5,408 bases of DNA from an uncultured Porphyromonas sp. (GTDB lineage Bacteria; Bacteroidota; Bacteroidia; Bacteroidales; Porphyromonadaceae). The notes beneath the pieces are model-generated. The model ran no database searches and was not told the origin of the DNA. It saw only the letters and a list, made by a program, of their open reading frames with translations. Positions 1 to 5,408 of this stretch are shown here, in pieces; positions within the stretch are counted from its first letter, which is position 1; every line of letters starts with the position of its first letter. The stretch is taken from assembly GCA_927910985.1 (NCBI GenBank), contig CAKMOP010000249.1, forward strand, positions 1 to 5,408, written 5' to 3'. The position numbers were made by a program, and so were the translations under genes.

Positions 1-121
1 TCGTCACGACCTCTGGAGTGAGGAGTACTGCCGAGATGATTTGTAGCGCCTCATTCTTTGCGCCTTGGGGGCGGATGCTACCTTGTAGCGAGTAGCCGCC
101 TTCAATAACGTAGGATGCCAT
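1..121 (-). CDS. murA: UDP-N-acetylglucosamine 1-carboxyvinyltransferase (MurA), N-terminal 40 residues, cut by the window edge
   Basis: MurA transfers enolpyruvate from phosphoenolpyruvate to UDP-GlcNAc in the cytoplasm, the first committed step of peptidoglycan synthesis. Only 40 complete codons are present. They begin MASYVIEGGYSLQGSIRPQG and continue with AKNEALQIISAVLLTPEVV. This matches the MurA start: a short strand, then a G-A-K-N motif followed by a hydrophobic helix. Lys22 and Asn23 fall at the same numbers as the substrate-contacting Lys22-Asn23 of E. coli MurA, which supports the ATG at 121-119 as the true start. No clear Shine-Dalgarno sequence precedes it, which is common in Bacteroidota. 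The start is 39 bases past the stop of the DUF4290 gene with no terminator between, so co-transcription is likely. The Cys loop and the rest of the enzyme lie outside the window. No frame break is visible here. Confidence 0.93.
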   Translation of the reverse strand, partial: MASYVIEGGYSLQGSIRPQGAKNEALQIISAVLLTPEVVT

Positions 122-160
122 ATAGAGTGTAAGTGGTGGTGTCGGGAGTGGGAGCTTGTA

Positions 161-768
161 TTATTTCTTCTTTACCTTCTTGCTCTTCAGAGGTTTCTGG
201 AGCTTACCAGGCTTATCGATTGTGTTGGGATTGATGTTGAGCTTGCAGTTCTCAGGCGTGAGGAGGATCTGTCCATCGGAGAGCTCGAAGAGATCTTTGA
301 AGATCTTGAGGTCTTCGACGACGCCTTGATTCCACGTCATATAGTCGCGCTTCATCTGCAGAGCGATGAAATACTCTGCAGCAGCACGCTCTGGCCCAAC
401 CTCCATAGCGCACACACGCTGAATCATTCCTTCGATGAAGTGACCATAGTAGCGGTACTTGATGAAGTGACCAGGGTATTCAGGCTTCTGGGTCTTATGC
501 TGAATAGCCTCCTTTGTAATGGTTCCTTCGGGAGTATCTATATCCAGCTCAAAATCCGCCATAATAGCAAGATGATCCCAGTAGATGGTCTCGCTATCAA
601 GGGCAGCACCCTTTTCTGGTACAATAGCCTCCATGGAGCGGATAATGCTGCGTGCGCAGGCATTACGCTCCTCACGATCTGTGATTGTCTTGCAGTGGGC
701 GACATATTCTGGATATGGCGACCGTACTCGGGAAGAATTATAGTAGGTAGCTGATTATTATATTCCAT
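161..768 (-). CDS. DUF4290 family protein of unknown function, with a single-base frameshift
   Basis: Recognised as the Bacteroidota-specific DUF4290 family from an N-terminus with LPEYGRHIQNM, then HCKTITDREERNACARSII, then WDHLAIMADFELDID. The biochemical function is unknown. Translation from the ATG at 768-766 stays in frame for about 22 residues, to IQNM, then loses the family sequence. The next frame resumes at once with HCKTITDREER and runs to the TAA at 161. One missing base near 697-703 explains this. Restoring a G (ATG GTC GCC CAC) gives IQNMVAHCKT and a 202-residue protein, a normal length for the family. The product looks soluble, with no signal peptide or membrane segment, and ends in a lysine-rich tail (about the last 17 residues). 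The gene starts 10 bases after the pgi stop and ends 39 bases before murA, implying one transcript. If the frameshift were real, a start at the internal ATG (634) would give only a truncated 157-residue product. Confidence 0.85.
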
Positions 769-772
769 AGAG

Positions 773-787
773 CTGAAACTATTTCAG
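773..787. repeat. Small inverted repeat around the pgi stop codon
   Basis: CTGAAA and TTTCAG form a perfect 6-bp inverted repeat with the pgi TAG stop codon as the 3-base loop. It sits in the short pgi-DUF4290 junction. The stem is AT-rich and has no U tract after it, so it is unlikely to terminate transcription. It could slightly affect translation at the junction, or be chance. Confidence 0.35.
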
Positions 788-2124
788 ACGAGCCTTAATA
801 GCTTCTGTTTCCGCTTCGAATCCAGGCTTTTCCAGCAGGGCAAACATATTCTTCTTGTAGGCCTCTACCCCTGGTTGGTTGAAGGGATTTACCTCAAGCA
901 TATAGCCACTAATACCTACTGCCTTCTCGAAGAAGTAGAAGAGCTGTCCGATGTAGTAAGCATCGAGCTTAGGGAGTACGATGCGAATGTTTGGGACACC
1001 TCCGTCGATGTGAGCCACACGTACACCGAGTTCAGCCATCTTGTTGACCTCATCGACACGCTTACCTGCTAAGTAGTTTAGGCCATCAAGGTTGGCTTCA
1101 TCTGACTTGATGCGTAGGGTGGTGTCGGGCTCAGCGATACTGACAATGGTCTCGAAGATTGAGCGTTCGCCTTCCTGGATCCACTGACCCATCGAGTGAA
1201 GGTCTGCAGAGAAGTCTACCGAGGCGTTGAAAATCCCCTTGTGATCCTTGCCTTCGCTCTCGCCATAGAGCTGCTTCCACCACTCTCCGATGTAGTGCAG
1301 ACGTGGGTGGAAGTTACCGAGAATCTCGATCTTCTTACCGGCTTGGTAGAGGCTGTTGCGTGCTGCAGCATACTGCGCAGAAAGGTTCTGAGCAAAGGGT
1401 ACGGACTCGTCTACAAGCGCCTTCATATCACGAGCACCACGAACCAGCTCGCGGATGTCGAAGCCTGCTACTGCGATAGGCAGGAGTCCACGGGGGTAAG
1501 GACAGAGAAGCGACCGCCGATATCATCTGGAATGATAAAGGTCTTGTAGCCTTCCTTATCAGCAAGGGTGCGAAGTGCCCCACGAGCCTTGTCCGTGACA
1601 GCAATGATACGCTGGCGTGCTTCTTCGCGCCCTACTTGCTCCTCTAAGAGAGCCTTGAGGATACGGAAAGCTATGGCTGGCTCTGTGGTCGTGCCACTCT
1701 TAGAGATATTGATGAGACCAAAGCGCTTATCCTTGAGGAAGGCGACCAGCTCACTAAGGTAGTCTTCGCCAATATTGTGACCGGCGAAAATAATTTGTGG
1801 TGCAGCGTGCTTCGTCTGGTAGGCTTCGAAGGTAGGCGTGAGTGCTTCGATGACGGCACGTGCCCCGAGGTAGCTACCGCCGATACCTATACTCACTACA
1901 TAGTCGCAGCATTGCTGTAGATCACGAGCTGCGTCTTCGATAGCAGAAAGATCTTCTTCGCTTATTTCAGTAGGTAGGTTGATCCAGCCCAAGAAGTCAT
2001 TTCCCAGTCCTGTACCAGCGTGGAGTTGCTGTTGATATTGGTTGCTCTTAGCTTCCCAAGCCTTAACGCTCTCGGGGGTAACTGCGGTGTAGATACCAGA
2101 GATATCTAATGTAAGCGTCTTCAT
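779..2124 (-). CDS. pgi: Glucose-6-phosphate isomerase, with a single-base frameshift
   Basis: Pgi interconverts glucose-6-phosphate and fructose-6-phosphate in the cytoplasm. The N-terminal part (residues 1-212) carries [13 protein letters not shown], the sugar-phosphate-binding [11 protein letters not shown], and the signature [13 protein letters not shown]. The frame then breaks. A missing G at about 1488-1489 (GTGGGACTC read as GTGGACTC) explains it. Adding it gives [19 protein letters not shown] and joins the C-terminal part, for 448 residues, typical of short bacterial Pgi. In the repaired numbering, Glu289 (in GESEGK), His310 (in SADLHSMGQ) and Lys424 (in GVEAYKKN) keep the spacing of the catalytic Glu290, His311 and Lys425 of the Geobacillus enzyme. 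The second signature spans 407-424. The start at 2124 follows an AT-rich leader typical of Bacteroidota. Pgi is the first gene of the pgi-DUF4290-murA cluster. Read literally, the gene would encode a truncated 218-residue protein without catalytic residues. Confidence 0.95.
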
Positions 2125-2243
2125 TATCTCTATATTTATATTGTATTCATCAGGTGTGGTGACGAGTGGCTTTGTCCTCAGCTCACTCTCTCTCCTTATA
2201 GCTGTTCCCTTACAGTAAGTAGGTAGAGGGAAACATATTTGTG

Positions 2244-2251
2244 CAAAGATA
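2244..2251 (-). promoter_or_regulatory. Probable Bacteroidota -7 promoter box upstream of pgi
   Basis: The minus strand reads TATCTTTG, a full match to the Bacteroidota housekeeping -7 consensus TAnnTTTG. It lies about 120 bases upstream of the pgi ATG, which would leave a leader of roughly 110 bases. No TTG/TTTG -33 box is seen at the expected 19-21 base spacing, so the promoter may be weak or need help. The early leader (2203-2235) can form a bulged stem between TGTT/CCCT and AGGG/AACA. Confidence 0.55.
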
Positions 2252-2301
2252 TGAAAAAGCCACTATACTATTGAGTTGCGCATCCCATTTCCTTCTGCAA
2301 T

Positions 2302-2351
2302 CAGACCACCTTATGAGCTTGTCTCACGGACTCGTCTCATAAGGTGGTCTG
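2302..2351. repeat. Strong 16-bp perfect inverted repeat (possible terminator) between the acyl-CoA synthetase gene and pgi
   Basis: CAGACCACCTTATGAG (2302-2317) is perfectly complementary to CTCATAAGGTGGTCTG (2336-2351), with an 18-base loop. It lies about 50 bases after the synthetase stop and about 50 bases upstream of the pgi -7 box, a fitting place for a terminator that insulates pgi. Neither strand has a clear U tract after the stem, so it is not a classical intrinsic terminator. It might be an atypical terminator, an mRNA-stabilising hairpin, or a dispersed palindromic repeat. The loop and right arm contain a near direct repeat, CTTGTCTCA and CTCGTCTCA. Confidence 0.7.
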
Positions 2352-2402
2352 CGCCATCGGATGATGTACGTGGGGAAAGTGACTAAGCTACACCTTTATT
2401 TA

Positions 2403-4073
2403 TTACAGGTAGCGACGTATGCTTTGCTTCGGAGTCTTCTCAAAAGGGCTCAGTACGGATTTTGCTCGAAGCGCTGAATCTTCTCATAGCTTCCGACCAA
2501 TTCGTTGAGCGAGGATCTCTGTGCTTGGATCGTCTCCCAGGCTTCTTCGAGCGTCAATCCGGCTTGTTCGATGAGCTGTATATTCGGGACAATGAGTGCC
2601 TCGAGTTTCCCTTCGCGCATCAAGACCAGGCTTTCTTGTACGTAGGGGAGCATACCGATTTTAGCTTCCAGTTCTTCAGGATAGATATTCTGTCCATTGC
2701 TACCCAAGAGCATTGCCTTCGAGCGACCTCGGATGTAGAGGAAGAGGTCTTTATCCATCGTTCCCAAGTCACCCGTGCGAAGCCAGCCGTCTTCGGTGAA
2801 GAGGTTCTTTGTTTGCTCTGGACTCTTGAAGTACCCCATACATACATTCTCTCCACGTACCTGAATCTCTCCGATTTCAGAGCCGGTCTGTGTCGTGTCG
2901 TGCTCTTCGCTGAGTGGGGAGATGCGGGCTTCCATATAAGGAGTTAGCACCTGGCCACAGGAGCGGAGACGCCAGTCTTTGGCTTTAGTGAAAGAAATTA
3001 ATGGAGCACATTCGGTCATACCATAGCCTACGGTGATGGGGAAGCCAATGCGCTTCAGGAATTCGCCCACTTCAGGATTAAGGGCTGCTCCACCGACGAT
3101 GACCTGACGGAATGCACCGCCAAGGCCTTCCGTGAGTTGCTCGCGAATCTTGCGGTAGACGATATTGCGTAGGAGGGGAAGCGAGAGCATAAAGCGCACC
3201 TTCTTACTATTCAGTATAGGCTGGAGCGTGTTTTGATAAATCTTCTCCAAGACTAAGGGGACGGATATGACGACGGTGGGGCGAACCTTCTTGAAGGCAA
3301 TACCGAGAATCTTAGGAGAAGGCACCTTGCCGAGTACGACAACGTGTGTACCCGAAGCCATAGCTAAGAAGAGATTAATCATACAGCTATAGACGTGAGC
3401 CATAGGGAGGAAGCACAGTAGAGTCTCCTTGCTACGGATGATTTCTCGCTCGATACAGAAGACAAGATTCCCTGCAAAATTATTCCCCCGAGAGCATCAC
3501 CCCCTTGCTAAATCCTGTTGTCCCCGAGGTATAGTTAAGTACGAGTAGCTCGTCATTCGGGATCTTATAATAATGTATATCCTCAGGGGACATCCCTTGG
3601 GGATATTGGTCCTTATGACTGGCCTTTGCATCTGCGATCTGTTGCTCTGCTGCAGATCGACTATGCAGGATATTCCCCTCTTGGAAGTCCAATATCGTCG
3701 TGACCAAAGGTATCCCTTCAGGACTCATCGGACTCCAAAGAGCGGAGTTGATAGCTAAGAGCTTGGCTTCCGAATGATCTATTATCTGCATCGCATCAGC
3801 GGGAGGAAAGTCCTGCAAGATGGGCACAATAACAGCTCCGTAGGTGATGACAGCAATGAAGAAGATCGCCCATTCGGCAGAATCCTTACCCATAAGAGCC
3901 ACCTTATCGCCGTGCTGGATACCTTGACTGCGGAAGAACCGGTGCCATTCATCGATGGCTTCTACCATTTGTCCGTAGGTGTAGCTACGTCCCTCATAGT
4001 TGGACATAGCTGGCAAATCCCAGTGCTTCTTAAAGCTATCTTCAAAGAAGGAGATAATGTTCTTTTCTATCAT
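2403..4073 (-). CDS. AMP-forming long-chain acyl-CoA synthetase (ANL superfamily), with two single-base frame breaks
   Basis: This enzyme activates fatty acids to acyl-adenylate and then acyl-CoA, with ATP and CoA; the chain-length preference cannot be read from sequence. In repaired numbering, the ATP-binding P-loop YTSGTTGFSKG is at 181-191, GYGMTEC at 349-355, GWLRTGDLG at 429-437 and the hinge-region GRSKAMLL from 449. The first break is an extra G in the G5 run at 3485-3489. Removing it turns a premature stop after MLSGE into MLSGNNFAGNLVF and joins the second part. The second is a missing base near 2456-2457. Adding a G changes NPY-stop to NPVLSPFEKTPKQSIRRYL, ending at the TAA at 2405-2403. 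The repaired length is 556 residues, usual for the Bacteroidota family. The ATG at 4073 starts MIEKNIISFFEDSF and lies about 40 bases from a good promoter. The gene appears monocistronic, between a terminator and a strong hairpin. Confidence 0.9.
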
Positions 4074-4083
4074 TTTGTGCGTA

Positions 4084-4094
4084 GGGGAGTCCCC
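4084..4094. repeat. Small GC hairpin in the acyl-CoA synthetase leader
   Basis: On the minus strand GGGG-ACT-CCCC forms a 4-bp all-GC stem with a 3-base loop, ending 11 bases before the ATG. It would sit in the ribosome-landing region of the short leader and could modulate initiation. It is too short to be sure it is functional. Confidence 0.3.
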
Positions 4095-4115
4095 AGTTCC
4101 TGATTAACCTTATGG

Positions 4116-4147
4116 CAAAGATAGGGCTTTTTGCTTTCAGTTGCACA
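4116..4147 (-). promoter_or_regulatory. Probable Bacteroidota promoter for the acyl-CoA synthetase gene
   Basis: The minus strand has TGTG at 4147-4144, close to the -33 TTTG consensus, then a 20-base spacer and TATCTTTG at 4123-4116, a full match to the -7 consensus TAnnTTTG. Spacing and direction fit a sigma-ABfr-type promoter. Transcription would start around 4108-4110, giving a leader of about 35 bases. It begins about 28 bases after the preceding terminator stem. Confidence 0.72.
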
Positions 4148-4174
4148 TTTATCTGTATTGTGAGCAGAAAACAC

Positions 4175-4219
4175 GTAGCCCTCCTCATCTCTGCAGAGCA
4201 GTATGACGAGGAGGGCTAC
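4175..4219 (-). terminator. Intrinsic-type terminator downstream of the DUF3078 gene
   Basis: GTAGCCCTCCTC (4175-4186) pairs perfectly with GAGGAGGGCTAC (4208-4219), a 12-bp GC-rich stem. On the minus strand it starts about 35 bases after the DUF3078 stop and is followed by GTGTTTTCTG, a short T run. The 21-base loop contains a further palindrome, CTCTGCAGAG (4189-4198). Position and orientation fit termination of the DUF3078 transcript before the synthetase promoter. Confidence 0.75.
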
Positions 4220-4253
4220 ACTGAAGAGGGGGAGAATGGATAGCCTTTGTCCT

Positions 4254-5408
4254 TTATAGACGATAGCTGAAGCCGAAGCTCAGCAGTTCATTGTACTGGA
4301 GGTGTTTATTCCATCCGCTTGCTGGACTTACAGCGTCGTCAAAGCGCAGATTGAGGTTGAAGCGCGTCGAGAAGAAGCGTGTCAGGGCCATATCCAAGGT
4401 GTTTTCCCATTCAGCTTCGACTTGATGGTAAGAGGTGTTGAAGTAGAGGCGCGAACTCCAGGTCAGGTTCATATTGACTCTCCACTGCCAGTTGGCTCTT
4501 ACTGTCGAACCGATACGCTGATACCAGGGCTTATCAAGGCTAAGCCCGTGACGGGCTAAGTCGATAGCTTTATTGGTGGTTGCTCGGAAGGTGTAGGAGA
4601 GGGGAGCGACGTTGACTGAGAGATCAAAGGCACGCCCATAGATCTTCTTGGACTTCATCGAATAGTCCAGCTTCAGCCCCAACCCAACGTTAAGGGTATA
4701 TGGCGCGAGGAGATCGGACTGAAGGCTGTACTTGTTCTCTTGGTACGAACGAAGTAGCTGCGTGCGTAGCTCTGCATCGATGGTATAGTAAACAGCATCC
4801 CAAGCCTTCACACCATAGTTGGAGCGTAGGCGGAGCAGGTCGTCTGCTATGCGATAGCGATGGACGCTGTCCTTCTCGGCATTATAGACACTGAGCTTAC
4901 TCTCTATCTCATTCGTCCATTGTACGCGCTCGGTGACGTAGCGCAGCCCGAAGTAGTTCCTCATATACAGGTTGAGGTTCGAGGCTCCACCCTTATACCA
5001 GTTGTCAGATACGTGGTTTTGAGAGAACTGTATCGAGCTCTCCAGCGAAGGAATCCAATGTCGCTGACGTAGGGCAGAATAGGTTATCTCTTGAGGTAGT
5101 TGAATCCCTTGAGTCAAGGTCTCACGAGTATAGTCAGATAGCGCGCGCTCAGCTACGGCTCCACTGGGTCGCGTTAGACGCAGACTCTTAGGTAGCTTCG
5201 GTTGCTTTTGTTCGGAAAAGCCACCTACTCCTATAGGAGATGCTGCGAACATACGCTGGCGCAAGCCATAGCTGGTATCCTCGAGCCCCTTGACGGAAAG
5301 CGATAGATGCTCAAGACCCTGACTTGAAACGGTCGGATAAAGATCGAGATTAGGTGTAGCAAGCCTTAGCCCCGCCCCCAGCGTAGAGAGGTGCTTTGAG
5401 AGGAAGAC
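4254..5408 (-). CDS. DUF3078 family outer-membrane beta-barrel protein, C-terminal 384 residues (5' end outside the window)
   Basis: The frame is open from the window edge at 5408 to the TAG at 4254. The 48 codons upstream of the TTG at 5264 contain no stop and read naturally (for example LRLATPNLDLYPTVSSQGLE), with no in-frame ATG, so the true start is beyond the window. I assign DUF3078, a Bacteroidota outer-membrane family of unknown function, from the ESSIQFSQNHVSDNWYKGGASN region (fragment residues about 123-143; middle part FSQNHVSDNWYKGG), then DDLLRLRSNYGVKAWD, APLSYTFRATTNKAIDLARHG, MALTRFFSTRFNLNLRFDDAV and a final NELLSFGFSYRL. The alternating aromatic and polar strands fit a beta-barrel, and the protein ends in a strand-like segment. 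The signal peptide would be in the missing N-terminus. A terminator follows, so it is not cotranscribed with the synthetase. Its substrate or role cannot be inferred; no frame break is visible. Confidence 0.82.
   Translation of the reverse strand, partial: VFLSKHLSTLGAGLRLATPNLDLYPTVSSQGLEHLSLSVKGLEDTSYGLRQRMFAASPIGVGGFSEQKQPKLPKSLRLTRPSGAVAERALSDYTRETLTQGIQLPQEITYSALRQRHWIPSLESSIQFSQNHVSDNWYKGGASNLNLYMRNYFGLRYVTERVQWTNEIESKLSVYNAEKDSVHRYRIADDLLRLRSNYGVKAWDAVYYTIDAELRTQLLRSYQENKYSLQSDLLAPYTLNVGLGLKLDYSMKSKKIYGRAFDLSVNVAPLSYTFRATTNKAIDLARHGLSLDKPWYQRIGSTVRANWQWRVNMNLTWSSRLYFNTSYHQVEAEWENTLDMALTRFFSTRFNLNLRFDDAVSPASGWNKHLQYNELLSFGFSYRL

Noticed and set aside
326..754. Plus-strand open frame of 142 codons opposite the DUF4290 gene
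   Set aside because: It lies antisense to a family-recognised gene, and its translation shows no family features; a shadow frame.
1468..1500. Programmed ribosomal frameshifting in pgi
   Set aside because: No slippery heptamer or downstream pseudoknot is evident, Pgi is not known to use frameshifting, and similar breaks occur in neighbouring genes.
1196..1549. Plus-strand open frame of 117 codons opposite pgi
   Set aside because: Antisense to conserved pgi sequence including catalytic residues; no independent support.
2125..2402. A small gene, tRNA or riboswitch in the intergenic gap
   Set aside because: No convincing start with a conserved frame and no tRNA cloverleaf or known riboswitch core was seen; only a hairpin and a -7 box are supported.
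2462..2947. Plus-strand open frame of 161 codons opposite the acyl-CoA synthetase
   Set aside because: Antisense to the GWLRTGDLG and GRSK motifs of the real gene; a shadow frame.
3485..3489. Phase-variable homopolymer switch in the synthetase gene
   Set aside because: A five-base G run is short for phase variation, and a metabolic enzyme is not a typical target. An indel artefact is simpler, though reads could test it.
2403..4073. Two separate genes: an N-terminal adenylation fragment and a C-terminal ligase
   Set aside because: The sequence between the two frames (3404-3480) encodes NNFAGNLVF and TLLCFLP in one frame after removal of one G, so it is one gene.
1..5408. CRISPR array, insertion sequence, toxin-antitoxin or phage-defence system
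   Set aside because: No regularly spaced repeats, terminal inverted repeats with a transposase, or defence domains occur; every long frame is explained by housekeeping or envelope genes.

Overview
The window looks like a chromosomal housekeeping segment from a Bacteroidota bacterium, most likely Porphyromonas or a close relative. The basis is the proteins: a DUF4290 protein just upstream of murA, a DUF3078 outer-membrane barrel protein, a short-form bacterial glucose-6-phosphate isomerase and a Bacteroidota-style long-chain acyl-CoA synthetase. Two TAtcTTTG promoter boxes of the Bacteroidota type also support this. The genus is an inference. Every gene lies on the minus strand, so transcription runs from high to low coordinates.

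Layout in order of transcription. (1) 5408-4254: C-terminal 384 residues of a DUF3078 outer-membrane protein, open at the right edge, followed by an intrinsic-type terminator at 4219-4175. (2) A promoter at 4147-4116 drives an AMP-forming long-chain acyl-CoA synthetase, 4073-2403. (3) A 278-bp gap (2125-2402) holds a 16-bp perfect-stem hairpin and a -7 promoter box. (4) A close-packed cluster follows: pgi (2124-779), the DUF4290 gene (768-161) and the first 40 codons of murA (121-1), which runs off the left edge.

The most striking feature is four single-base frame breaks in three otherwise well-conserved genes: one each in pgi and the DUF4290 gene, two in the acyl-CoA synthetase. Each is repaired by adding or removing one base (probably G on the coding strand) at a short G/C run or doublet, and each repair restores family-typical sequence and length. 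Sequencing or assembly indels explain this better than four independent mutations, since pgi is a core gene and no other decay is visible. With the repairs the proteins are 448 aa (Pgi), 202 aa (DUF4290) and 556 aa (acyl-CoA synthetase). One repair recovers a 17-residue synthetase C-terminus that a plain ORF search would miss. The murA start and the 5' extension of the DUF3078 gene are also easy to miss.

Functionally, pgi supplies or removes fructose-6-phosphate, the precursor of UDP-GlcNAc, and MurA commits UDP-GlcNAc to peptidoglycan. The pgi-DUF4290-murA cluster therefore joins sugar-phosphate flux to wall synthesis, with a protein of unknown function between. The other two genes concern fatty-acid activation and the outer membrane. 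I see no mobile element, CRISPR array, tRNA, rRNA or defence system, and no convincing evidence of an undescribed system.
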